A stretch of DNA of 64,000 bases from Pyrocephalus nanus (lineage: Eukaryota; Chordata; Aves; Passeriformes; Tyrannidae). The notes under the pieces are model-generated. The model made no database searches and was not told the origin of the DNA. It saw only the letters and a list, made by a program, of their open reading frames with translations. Below are positions 25,771 through 38,114 of the stretch, in pieces. Made by a program: the position numbers and the translations under genes. Every line of letters begins with the position of its first letter. Within the stretch, counting starts at the first letter, position 1. The DNA lies in NCBI GenBank assembly GCA_038380795.1, contig CM076259.1:24162977-24226976 (forward strand), given 5' to 3'.

Positions 25771-25925
25771 TCTACAGCCTTAAACCATGCTATGTAAATC
25801 TTCTTTCTTCTACATCCTTAAGCAATATAAATTACATCCTATTATTCCTACATCCCTAAGCCAATCTAACTAACATCCCTTTGTTACTCCTACACCCTAA
25901 AGCAAGCGTGCATCTCTCTTTAACG
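25771..25925. repeat. Decayed minisatellite, about 38-base unit, roughly four copies
   Basis: Units begin with a variant of (t/c)ctaca(g/t/c)ccttaa at 25771, 25809, 25847 and 25889, giving periods of 38, 38 and 42 bases. Within a unit the shared order is cctac-a-tccctaagc-a, then an AT-rich part, then catcc-tttgtt. Copies differ at roughly a quarter or more of positions, so the array is old. The unit resembles the CR1 segment directly upstream, which suggests the array arose by tandem duplication within the CR1 remnant. Confidence 0.6.
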
Positions 25926-26870
25926 TGTCCAATCCTTTAAAAGCTTGTAAAGAATCCCAACGCCCTAGGTGGGTTGGTTATATACTTGCTTACTTTCATT
26001 TCAGTACATCCACCATCAATGAAACTTTGCAATTGATTCTCTGGATTTCTTTTGTCTCTAGGACTCATATCAAGATACCTCAGTTCAGACAGATCTGGGA
26101 TATCATTACTGCCAATCATAATAGTTCCAATCTTGCTAGTTCAGGACTTGCTACCTCTGCTTATGAAGCTCACAGTCTCAAGTGGTATCTCTTTCTATTA
26201 TATGTACACACACATATATAAATTTATTTTGTCCTACAAATGCAATCGCTGTTGAATTTCACCCAAACCACATATGAACTACTCTTTAGAGTAACTGTGT
26301 TGAACAGAGGATGGAAAACACAAATAACAAAAGTTCCCAATGAGGAGTGGTGAGTGTTAGCTGCAGGAGAAGCAAACACACAGCAGAACAAATGGTTTCT
26401 TCAGCAATAGAACAAAAGCAGCTCATCAAATGAGTTTTGGGTTGAGATTTTTGTTTTTAATCTTGCTCACAATCACTGGACCTTAGACTGAGAGCTGTAC
26501 ACAAAACAGCAGCATATACAAGGATACAAGACCAATCTACCCAATACTGTAGATGGTATTTTAGACATGCCAAAGCTTTGAGTACATCGAACACTCTTGC
26601 CTTGCTAGACACAGCTGAGATCCTGATAGAAGGATAAAAGGGATTGTAAGTTATTCTCTTCTTTTGGTGCACGCCATCTAGCAGACAGAATTGTACCTAC
26701 TTTCAGACAACAGGACAATCAGAAAGCACACTCCAGCATTACACACTTGTTTGGACTCTTTTAACCCATAAAAGGCAGGTTTTAACCCACTCTCTCTGGA
26801 GGTTAAAAGGGTCTGTTCCAAAGATGCCAAACTGGTCACTTAGTTTAAACTGCCATCAATAGTGGCTTAA

Positions 26871-26975
26871 TTACAGAATTACAGGATCTTTGGGATTGGA
26901 AGAGATCTCCTGAGATCATCTAGTATAATAACATGCTTTCAGGACCAAAAGTCATCTTTGGGGCATCAACTGTGA
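26871..26975 (-). mobile_element. CR1 LINE 3' end, minus orientation
   Basis: The plus strand reads ttacagaattacaggatctt, then tgggattggaagagatctcc and tgagatcatctagtataata. This is the reversed CR1 terminus: two degenerate tail units (acagaatcacagga), then the ggattggaagagacctc and gagatcatctagtccaac blocks. The rest of the element is missing or unrecognisable beyond about 26975. Confidence 0.75.
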
Positions 26976-29900
26976 CTGATCTCCCACCAAGCAAAAGAAT
27001 AGCAGTGATTGTATTTGGGTTAAAAAACACCCTGCCATACACAGACCCTCTTTGGGAAACTCAGCAGATATTTAGGTCCCATTTCCCTCAAATAAGGGTC
27101 TTTGTGTTTTAGTGCTGTAAAAAATGCCCGATGACCTATGTAACAAAAACACCTTAAGAGCAGTTACTCTGAAAATTCAGCTGACATTTTGAGGGGGTTT
27201 AAGATGGCATTTTGGATTTGACCAAGATGACCCCAAAGGGGAAAGCATAGATGTCTTGCTTTGGTAACACTACTACAGAAATTATGTTCTGGTTAAAATC
27301 CAACTGTTTCCCCTAACTTTTGGTCCAATCACAACACTAAATGATTAACTACTTCTCCAGGTCAGTTTGAAGCCCAAACTGAAATAGTTGTTTCTTGGCT
27401 CAAAGTTGCATCAGAGGATTCTCAGCTCAAGATAACTGACTCTTCACCACCAAGCAAGCACTCCCTTTTGTGACACATAAATATTTTGTTTCATTGCCTT
27501 ATCTTTTTCTAGGTGTATAGAACACACCTTTCCCTGGAGCTCAAGTCACATTTGCATAGTTGAATGAAAGTGCCATAAATCTCCTTTTCAGCAGTAGAAA
27601 GCAATGGAGAATAAATTCCTCTTGGAATCCTCTTAAGCAGTTACTTCTCTCACTGCTGCATCTTGTGTTCTTCCTTTTGGGGTCAGTATGGTCCTCTGAT
27701 TTGACAGGGTTATTCACCAGTCCATACTGAAGACTCTTCCCCTTTGAGAACAAGGAGCTCCTGAAAGTCAAACCAAACCAATGATGACTCCTGATGACAG
27801 GTAACGGGATGCCTCCCTGATAATTAGGCATAGCATTAAGCATTGCAGAAGATTTGCCCATCAAAACAGCTGCATAGATTTATTCTATATAGTTCTGTCA
27901 GTTCATAAAAAATCAAAGACTTAGGAAATACTTTTGTTGTTATTATGATAGAGAGATGAACCAGGAAAGAGGTTTTGACTTAGGTGAAAAACAGTGAATT
28001 AAGAATAGTGACTTTAGATCAGAGATCATTTTATGCTATAATACACAGTATTAGCATCCCACTATGGTAGATTGGAAACTGCTGTGAATACTCCTACCAG
28101 TGCTCAGTTGGTGGATACAACCAATTTCTTTTCTGTGGTCTTAAAAGAGCAACATAGTTTGTATTAGCTGGATTCAAACATTTCAACAACATATTGACCC
28201 TCTTAGCCCATCTGTCCACCTGAGAAAGAAAAGTTTTTAGCTCTTGAACAGCCCAAATGATAATCTTCATATTGTACTGTCCCTGTGGAATTCATCACCA
28301 TTTGTTCCATTACACAAAGAGGGACATTTGGACTACTGTTTCAAAAAAAACCAAAAATCTTTCTAGTGCTTGTGTGAAACAATTCTGCATCCTCTCATGC
28401 TCAGTTAATAGTCTGAATGATATTTACTTGCTTCTATTTGAATGCAATGTCTGAGTCCTGGCTGGCTGCTGAGCAGACTTCTCACAGACGAGTTTGAAAC
28501 ACATTTGGCAGTTCTTTGCCCATATGGGCTCCCTCAGACAGGCCTCCAAAAAAAAAAATCACACAACTAGACAGTTGCTCAGAAAAGAACACGTGTTCCC
28601 CTCAGACATGACAGGTACTGTTAGCCTGTGACTTCAGCTACTTTAACATAGTCAGATGCTACAAACGACTCTAGTACAAAATAGCATTTAGTTAGCTAGC
28701 AACCCTCTCTCAGTAATTAGATGGCAGTTTACTGTGCTAGATGAAAAACTAAGCAGACTATCTTCTAATAGAAAACTATTGCCTCTGCACCAAGTAAAAA
28801 GAAGTAGTGAACATAGTAGCCCAAGGAACTGTATTTCCATCATGTAAGGAAAGCTCCCTGTCCAGCCATCCAGGAGCCTTTTTGGCAGTCACACTGGCAT
28901 TACCTGAACTGGGACTGAGACCCCTTTGCATCTACACACCCCACATTCACACAACCGGACTGGGTTTTCTTACTGGTTCAATCCCAGGTTTCTCATTGCA
29001 GTCTCAGACATCTTGATCCTTAAAATAATTTAATCTTGGTACAATAACTAAATTAGAAAATACCAATTCAAGCTGGTGCTCTCAAGGAGGGACCCCAAAC
29101 AAAGAAAACCCTGGGCTTTTATACCCTCATAGTCTAGGGGTGGGAAAGTCTGAGTCCATGGCTCCTGCTGTCTTTTAGCATCCAGTCATCCAGCTGGACC
29201 ACAGCTCCTGGGGCCCTTTGTTGTGCAAAGGATCGACAGTTCATGGCACCTTGGGCTCAGGCTCCTGCAGCTCGCACATCAGCCACACACTGAGCTACCT
29301 GCACTGAATGTATTCCTCAAGCATCGGTTTCTCTCCTTCTGCCCCTCTCTTTCATTTGTCTCCCTCCTCCTATTCTCCTTCTGCTGGAGATGCATTTCTA
29401 CAACATATAGCCTTTCCTCTCTAACAAATTTTTTCTTCTAGCATCAAAATGAAATACTTAAAAGGGATGATATTCATGAAAAACACTTTACCCTTCACTG
29501 CAAACTCCTCAGGAGCTGGCACTGTCCAGGACCAATGGGGCTTCTGAATGAAGTCATGTTGCAGCTTTCTGAAGTGCCTACAAGTGAGAGTCTGGGAGGG
29601 CTGAAGTGACAATATCTTCTAGTCAACAAAACATGACTATCTTTGAAATCCCTCTCAGTATCAATAATTGTCCTAAGCTGGAATCTTAGGGATCAAAAAA
29701 ATCCCACAGATATGAAAACACTGGTGGTATGAACTAAAAGAAGGAGAGCGAGTAATGAAAAGATGGGAGTAAAGGAGTGAGAGAGAGGGAGAAGGCAAGA
29801 GATTTATTCAGCATTTCCTTGTCTGTCTCCTCCACAAACTGAATCACAGAAGCATGAAAGTAGATGTATTGAATCTCAAAGGAAATAAAAGAAGTGGAAA

Positions 29901-32876
29901 ATTAACTACTGATGAAAAAAATAGCTGTGTCCAGGGATTCCTGCATATCAACTCTGAGCTCCTTCTTATCAGCTTAGAATAGAAAAGGCCAGGGGACTGG
30001 GGAGGAAAGGTCAAACACTGACAGAAAACACAGGCAAGGGAAAAATGAGATCTAACATGGAAATCAAAGCAGAAGAGCAGGATGGAAAAGAGCTGATCCC
30101 GTTTCAGACAATTTTGCATGCAATGCCCTGACTGCCCCATTTCAGTACCATGAATGGATGAAGTTGGTTTAAGGCTGAGGCTTAGAAGAGCCATAACACT
30201 TTCTACCTTTCTTACCACTCTCCCCTCTATTTGGCAACAGGTAATAACAGTGGGTTGGGGAAACCTCATAGAGCCACAGTATGCACTGGCACACAGCCTA
30301 CTGGCAGTTGCTGCATGCCAGGTCTCAACTGACCTCAGGAGCTCTTCCCTACTGGTTACTAATGGCTTAGACAATGTGCACAAAGTTCATCTCTGCAATT
30401 CTGTCTGGATCTCAGGTCTTGTGTTTTCCTGTATCTTACACTGTTATTTCCCATTAGATTCGAATGAGCTTTCACCTTATTGTCTCCTGGGCCTCCCTAT
30501 CCACTGTGATTTGAGTGGCCACCTCTAATGTCCAGATGAAGGATAAAAGACTGCATCCACTTTTCTCTCTGATCACAGACAGGTCCACTGCCATAGTCTC
30601 ATTGGAAATCACTAAAAAAAGATTGAAATAAGTGTATACTGTTACTATTGCACACAGGTAGTCATTATATGAGACCCTAAAGAGTGGCTTCCAGTAGAAG
30701 TAAAACTGGTTGCCCAAGCATATTCCAAATAAATTGCTCCTCACCAAAATGTCACTACTCCACACCCCTCCAATACATACCAGTTACCAAAAATGTACAA
30801 AACTGTCTCCTTTTTAGAAATCTCCACTGAACGCTTGGCTCCCAAGGAACAAATGTGACCCCAAAATTGCCTTCATTTGGACAATAGTTCAGATATTCAG
30901 ATTGCGCCCTCAAATCAGTATAAGCACAACATCAGCAACATCACCTCTTCAAAAGGCTGAACATTTGCTCAGTCAATCAGGTCCAAAAAGGACAGACAGA
31001 CAGACAGGACATGCCTGGGGACACACTGGGGACATAATTCAGCAGAGTAAATTACAACCTCTTACAGAAAGAGCTAATAGCTTTAAAGATGAGAACAAGA
31101 TAAAAGTATGTGGGGGGGTAAGCAGGACAGATGGGTTAACAAACATAATAGGATGTGCATAATTCTCAGCTACTCAGGAAAGTAATCACAAATCACCACC
31201 TGCCCAGTTACTATCAGATGGCAGGTTTGCCTCTTCACAACAAATCTGTTTCCTGTGTATGTATCACAATCTTGGTGAATTTACTTACTATAGTAACTTT
31301 TCTTGTCCTACACAGACAGCTCAGCTCTGGGAGAAGCTTCCACCTTCCTGTACCAGACAGTATTTACTATATTTGATTTAGCCATGTCTGAGTAAAGCAG
31401 CTGAAATAAGCAAGTTTTAAGAGTATCAATGCATCTTATTTTGGCTTGCAGAAACTTTTACTTTATGCAAGGCTTGACTTTGAAACTACAGTTAAGCACT
31501 GCAGGACATATTTTGAACAGTTTTTCACTCAATTGGAGGCTATTTGCTGTTGCTTTATTATGAGGAAATAAATATGGAACCCTACAAACTCACTGGAGCT
31601 GCCATATTACAAAACTGAGCTCACTGGGAGAGGTCCCACATAATATTTTTTAATAGAAAAAAATTTCTCCTTGTGAAGATCTGAGTGAATTTGGGTCAAT
31701 TTTGACATGCACACTTCTGGATAAAAGAAAAAAAAGTGAGTTACAAGGAATGAAATCTCAGAAAAGTCAGATTTGAAATGATGTTACCATTTTTAAAAAC
31801 TGTCCACACTTAAGAAAAAAGACTTTTACAAGAAAAGAATTAACATCCTCCCTACAATTAAAAGAAACTTTTCTTTTTCAATTTTGGATTGAAAGAGGTA
31901 CTGCTGGGCAATGGAACCCACCATTCTCTTTTTACTTCAGCTTACTTTATTTTTTTGTCCAGTCATTGAATTGAAAGCTCCATTATTCACACAACTCAAT
32001 CTGAAATAAATAAAAGAGCAAACCAGCTGTAGACTCCTTACATTCTGAATTAAAATGTCAGGGTATGGCAGACATGGTAGAATATTCCATTGTCAGAGAA
32101 TCACACGCTATATAATCCCTTAATTATAACCAAACCTTTAGCAGCAGTTTCGTGCACTCATAATATCACTAGATTCCAGGTATCCTCATTCTCAGCTGAA
32201 CTTCCCACAGAGCATTAAGGGTACATGCAGAGAGCAGTAGGTCTATGAGATGATGGTTATCTAATTCCTGTGATGAAAAAAAAGGAAAACATCTGTCAGC
32301 GAGAGGAAAACTTGCAACCTTGGGAGCCTTTGTCATGGGAGAGTGACATTGCTGGCTTGTCTCTAAAGAAAACCTTGGGAGTGAATTCTCCAGGGGAAAA
32401 AAAATGCAATGATTGGAGGAAATTGTTTATTTGTTAATTAGGACTAAGACTGTGGAGAAAACAGAACCTGGGCTTCAGAAACTTAACTGGATACCCAGGA
32501 AAGAGCCCAGTTAAGTGCATGGAAGTGAAGAATCTGCATAGATCAGCAGAGCTGACCTAATTTGCCTCTTATTTCCCAGGCATCCCTCATCCACAATGGC
32601 TGAGTGATGTGAACAATAATGGGCACCAAGCTAGAGCCTGCATCCTACATGAGGTGGGCAAAGGATAGCCCATTCCTCATAGAGGCATAGAATCATCCTA
32701 GATTTTCAACAGCTTATTGCAAGTTATCTTCCCTTTCTCCTTCCCTCACTCTCATCAAGGCTTCTTTTAGCATGGATTTAGCCCGTCCAAGCAGCCAGGT
32801 GATCAGCATAGACTTTTAAACCTGTGCTGGCCAGAGGGATAAGGGAGACATGCTTCAGGCTTGCTTGTTCACTCAC
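26976..32876. other. Long non-coding stretch, few repeats
   Basis: Almost 6 kb without a recognisable gene or transposon. It contains the longest open frame of the window, 179 codons on the minus strand at 29844-30383, which overlaps a 124-codon plus-strand frame; neither has a recognisable motif. A short (GACA)n run lies at 30991-31007 and a purine-rich stretch at 29741-29795. A CR1-tail-like word (catagaatcat) at 32687-32697 has no supporting neighbours. Confidence 0.5.
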
Positions 32877-33009
32877 CACTCAGCCGTAGCAATTTCTCGT
32901 TATCATTGTCCATGAGCCTGAGCCCACAGAAGTGAAGAAAGTGGAAGTTATTTTTTGCCGTTGTTTTGAATGTGAAGTAGAGCAGAGCCTGGATTTCACT
33001 CTCAGGGCA
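32877..33009 (-). other. Candidate 133-base exon, unrecognised
   Basis: On the minus strand a pyrimidine-leaning stretch ends in cactgcctgtgaccctgcag, a good acceptor, and 133 bases later follows gtgagtg, a good donor. Between them one frame is open for 44 codons, with plausible-looking content: it starts CPESEIQALLYF, and LMDNDNEKLLRLSG lies at its end. The frame leaves phase 1 at the donor. I do not recognise the protein. No matching exon is identifiable elsewhere in the window, and splice-like pairs around short open frames arise by chance in this much sequence. Confidence 0.18.
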
Positions 33010-36000
33010 CTGCAGGGTCACAGGCAGTGCATAGACAGCACAATTGCTTATCTCTCTCCAAGGCATTGCACACAAGAAAGAAAAGAAACACACAGCATTG
33101 GCCAGGGTTCATTGCTCTTGGGAAACTGCAGCAACATCCCAGAGGTGCGCCAGCCCAGTCAGAAATACCAGCTCAGAGGTGCCACTTTGGCATATGCACA
33201 AGACAGCCAAAAAATCTGCAGCTAGGCAGATTCAGGCTAGCAGTGTTTAACTGCAAGAATAATAATCTTCTGGGACAGTGTGCCAAGGCTTGTGCGGAGG
33301 CTTCATTGCAGGGGTGTTGTTAAATCCAGCCCAGATTATTCTGAGCTGTGGTCCAAATACCAAGAACCTGAGGCAGAAATTAGCACAGAGCTACCCATAA
33401 CATCTTAGCACTGTGCCATGCAGAGCACTGCAGCTGATGAACACATGGTCTTCCTCAGCCCCTCCTACCAAACACCCTGTGTCAAACACTCCCTTAATCC
33501 GGGGATCCTTATCACACAGTGACAGTGGTGTGAGGAAGTCCAGGAATGTGGGTGATGAATATACAGGACTATCCCTACTATGCATTTTGTGAGGGCTTTC
33601 TGCATTTTTCCTGTTTGAGCCAGCAGAGTATGTTAGGCACTCTTACCCTCTCCATTGTCTTCTGGTGTTATATAAACCAGAGTAAATCAACCTATCCCAA
33701 CTGGCTACCATACTGAGACTTCTCAGGCATTCAGTAGGTGAACCCAAGGGCTCAAATCCCACTATTTAGTAGGAACAAGACGGTATCCCCTTCTGCATCT
33801 CACTTCCAAGTGAGCTTAGTCCTCTTATCAACATGACACAGGAGGAAATAAAAGCAGAACATCATCACAGTTTGTCTTCTACACAAGAATCTGGTATCTT
33901 CACTGGGGAGGTGAAGGATTTAACAATAGTTTCCCTTTCTTTGCAATTCACACTCAATAAATCTAGAGAGTGCTTAGTCTCCTTCTTGCACACTCTATTT
34001 TCTGGTTTTTGATCATTTGTTATAAATCTGAACCTCTCCATGCACTGGGAAGTGTTTTGCTATAGAGCAATAGTTTGGGGGATACTCCTAGATCCTTCAG
34101 TTATTTTCTACCAATCTTGTTCTACATCACCATAGCTGCTAGAGAGAGAAAGAGCAGAAAAGGCCTGGTAACCCCTGCAGTGCATTCTAGCCTGGTGCTC
34201 CAGTGTTTCCTAATCAGCAACTTGAAGTAGAGTAAATAAGAAAAAGGAGACTGAAAACATTCTCATGGAATTCCACCTGCTCCCTGGCAATAAGTCATTT
34301 TTAGGGTAGAAGGGGAAAATCTGCACTACAAGCAAGTCAAAAATAGGATATGAATCCTAATAAATATCTATGAGTAGCTCTGTAGCACACTTCATCATCC
34401 CCTGCTGCTTGGTAAGCATGCAATTTGGCACAATTGGGCCCCTTGCTTGGATGGCTTCCCTAAACTCTGATCACAGTCCTCAGGCAAGAGAGGCAGGTAA
34501 ATACTTACCTCACAGAATTCCCCAAGGACTGCAAGTCTAACCTGTGAAGGCCTAACCTACCTCCCCAAGAAATATCTCATTGGAGTAGCTGGCAATAATA
34601 AAAACAACCTGGACATTTTAAGTCTGTGTTCCCCATGAACTGCCCCCAAGAGTCACCAACTTAATAAAACACTAGACCTCTGAAAGATAATTATAGATCA
34701 CTGGAAGAAACTTCACTCACTGTTTCCCTATGGATTTTGCCTAAGCCCTGCACTGAGGGGAAACTCTTCTGAGAAGCCCCTACAGAGCTGCTGTTATCAC
34801 CATAGTCATGTCACCATAGTGCTCTTTGGGCAACAGCTCAGCTGATTCCTGTATTCTCTCAGAAAACAAGCCTCCTTCCCTTCACCTTTCCCTCCAGCCG
34901 AGCACTACATCTCCCCCCACCCCCATCACTGCTAGTGGGCTTGACGAGAGGGCTTCATCTTCCTGCCCTCAGATGGCTGCTCTTGGGAGGGAAGGAAGCT
35001 CACCCAGATGGATTTCAGCAGTTCTCATGAGTATTTTATGGTCTTTTACTGATTTACAGCCAGTTCAGCATTTTTGTAAATGGCTATAAATTGGATTGAA
35101 GTCATAAATCATAACTAGAGAAAGAGAGACACAGTCTCTGAGTCCCAGCTCAAGCTAAACCAGCCTCTATGAATATATGGAAGAAACCTGCTCCCTCAAT
35201 CAATATACACAGCTCAGGCTACAGCAGTGGTCCACAGGGTCCACCCCCCATTCCTTCTCCACAGAGCTCTAACACCAGTTACCGCGTGTGAGGCACTGAA
35301 AATACCTCCCTTCCAACTGCCTGGCAAAGCCAGCTGTAACATAGGGCTGTCCCACCACATCAGGGTCTGAGTGCTTTCTGACCTTTGCTGTACTTACATG
35401 TGCATACATACACATTCCCTGTGAGCAGGGAGGCAGACCAGCATTCTTCACACCAGGCTCACAATTTCTTCACACAGGTCAACAAGGAGAGATTCCCATC
35501 CCACATACTACTTTGGGGAGGGGATGTTCTTTCTTCTCCAGTGAGATTGGCAGAAACTTGCAAGCTGTTATTCTTCTGAAAAACTTGATTTATTCCATGT
35601 GGAGCAGTGAGACCTGAAATGCCTTGTTTCCACTGCATAAGCTTGCACCTAAAATCCAAGGGTTTGTGTCTTTCTCTTTTGTTTCCCAAGGTAATTCTTA
35701 GAATATAGGCTGTAAGCATTTCTGAAAGCATCTGAATACAGCTGTCCAGCTGCAAGCTAGACCCTTCTTATTTCTGTAGATGACTGCAGCCCAGGATCTG
35801 GTTCTTTCCACCTCCACAACATAACAGCCACTCTGCTTTCCTTCAACACTGAAATGCAGGAAGCACCAGCTCACCACAAGCTTTTCTACAGACTCCAAAA
35901 TCAGAGAAACTAAAAAGACTGCCACTACCAGGCTTTTTGAGGTCATGAGGGCTGCCAGGTGATTTACTTTGGTCCTCATTTTCTAGGCAGAGCACCTGAT

Positions 36001-38070
36001 GGAGATAATCTTCAATGTTTTCCCATGAAGGCTTAAAGGCCTCCTACTGCTGCTAACACAGCAGGAAGAAGTTCTGCCACACCTATAATCAAAGAGGGGT
36101 TTTGCTTGCTTGAAGGCTCCTGAGAAGCTACCTCAAAGGCCTATCCAGTACTTACATAGGCATGATACCTCAGCATTTTGATCCTGACGTATTGCGGTAT
36201 TGCCTAGCTTGTGGCCAAGGAAGCAAATCCTATTCATACAGGCAGTGACCCCTTTTCATGTCTGCTTGGTTCAGACTTGTATATGCTTATTTATTATTTA
36301 GACAGATGGATTGCTTTAGTTTGTGTGTCTATTAAAATGGAATTATGTGCCTTGCTCTCTCTATGTTTTTGGTTGTTTTTTTTAAATACACTTGTTACTT
36401 ACCAGCAAAAAGAGAGGATGACCTCACAGTAGAGTACCCTAAAAAAATGAACCACTGATAATGATGTCATTTTCTAATTGCCTGAAAGAAGAGGTGAACT
36501 TCTTGCTTATTCAGCTTTTCATTAATCAATCATTTTGCTGTTACTTTGCGCTCCCCCTTGTATCCACTTTCTTTTTCCCCCTTGTCTTATTTTTACTTGA
36601 CAACTCAAAACCCTAGAGTGGGACTAGCTTCCTCCTGCACTGAGCACAACACAAAACACAAAGATGTTCATATTTATAGGTGGGCAAGGGTGACTGTTTC
36701 CAGAGTTCTTTTGAGTTTTATTCCAGTAGCTTTCAGCAGATAGTCCAGATACTACTATTATGGGTTCTGTCAAGAGCATCTAAAAGTGAGTTCCAAACTG
36801 GTAGGTCAGAGTCTCTTTGGAAGACTTGTATATCTTTGGGAGCAAAATTTAAAATAGTTTTTTTTTAAGAAAGGCTGAGGAATAAAAATCATAAAGCTTT
36901 GCCTTGGAGAAAAAAAAAACCAACACAGTTGTTTTATTATAGTAAATAATCCCAAGATTAGTAGCAATTATAAAGGTAATTGACCTCTACTTACTTGCCA
37001 AGACTTTTAAGAAGAGTCATAGTAACTTGACTATTTGCGTATTAGTATTATGATTCTTGGAAAAATATGTTATTTTAAGCTGCATTGAGCTGGTAATGCT
37101 AATACTAAGATAAATTATTGTCAGCACATGGATGGTTGAGAACATTTCAGAAAATTATGAGAGGATATAAATTTTATTGCTACCCTTACTGATTACTATT
37201 ATTTTCCATTAGACACCTTCATGTCATTATTTTTCTTTGTTTGGGTTTCATTTTTATCCTCTTCATTCCTTTTCATTCTCTACTGCAGCTCTGATCACCT
37301 AATCACACACCTATATGCTACACTGTGAGCAGGACAGATAAAAAACAAAGCTAAAACAGTGCCGATGGCACCAGCAGAGTACAGAGTCAGTGTTCATTGT
37401 CCCTGTCATGCAGCAGGGATCTGTGACTTGGGCATGAGTCCCATGGACACACAAATGAAGCTTTGAACCCGTTCAGAGCTCCTGTATCAAGGAGCATGGG
37501 AAACAGCATGTATCCTGTGGTTCAGAACCTGGGTACAATCAAAAAAGCTTGCTTGACAGCCTGAACAAGCAGTGTTGAATTTATCCTAATTCCTTCCATC
37601 ACAACCCAGATTTAGCTTTTCAGATGTCTCCAAATGGCCCTCAGTCTTTTCTTAATAGGATAATTACAAAATTGAGTTTGGCTAATGGCTGAAGACTCTT
37701 CTGGCACTGGCACAGCCTGGCACATAGCCATCAGCATATGCCACCACCACCACTGGTTTTGTTTTAAAGGACTGGCAGGGGCAGGAGGCACATCACCAGC
37801 ACAAACACACCCAAGCACACACAGCTAGACACCGCCTACATAGTGATACAATTTGCAGGAATAAGGCAATGGATCTCAGAGGTGCAATCCAGCTTCAACA
37901 GCTGTGAAGGCTAAGCCACTTTGCCATGGGCTATTTGCCCAAATGATGCCATCAGATAAATCCTAAACTTTACAGATCAAGAAACCTATATTTTTCTACT
38001 GTGTTTTTTTAGTGAAGTTCTAGCCCAGGAACTTCAAAGGGGTTTCTATTTCAATACTACTTCTACTACC
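33010..38070. other. Long non-coding stretch
   Basis: No gene or transposon recognised. Overlapping small frames on both strands near 35.3-36.0 kb reach 98 codons. Between about 36.9 and 37.2 kb the sequence is AT-rich and contains an imperfect inverted repeat (37042-37055 with 37095-37108). Confidence 0.5.
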
Positions 38071-38114
38071 AATAGTAACAATAATAAAAATAATAATAAT
38101 AATAACAATAATAG
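38071..38114. repeat. (AAT)n microsatellite, imperfect
   Basis: About twelve aat-type units, interrupted by aac and aaa variants. Confidence 0.9.

Noticed and set aside
29844..30383. 179-codon open frame on the minus strand, longest in the window
   Set aside because: No recognisable domain, a 124-codon frame overlaps on the other strand, no start context or splice signals, and one frame of this length is expected by chance in 64 kb.
32683..32710. CR1-tail-like word catagaatcat
   Set aside because: The sequence on both sides does not continue the CR1 terminus.
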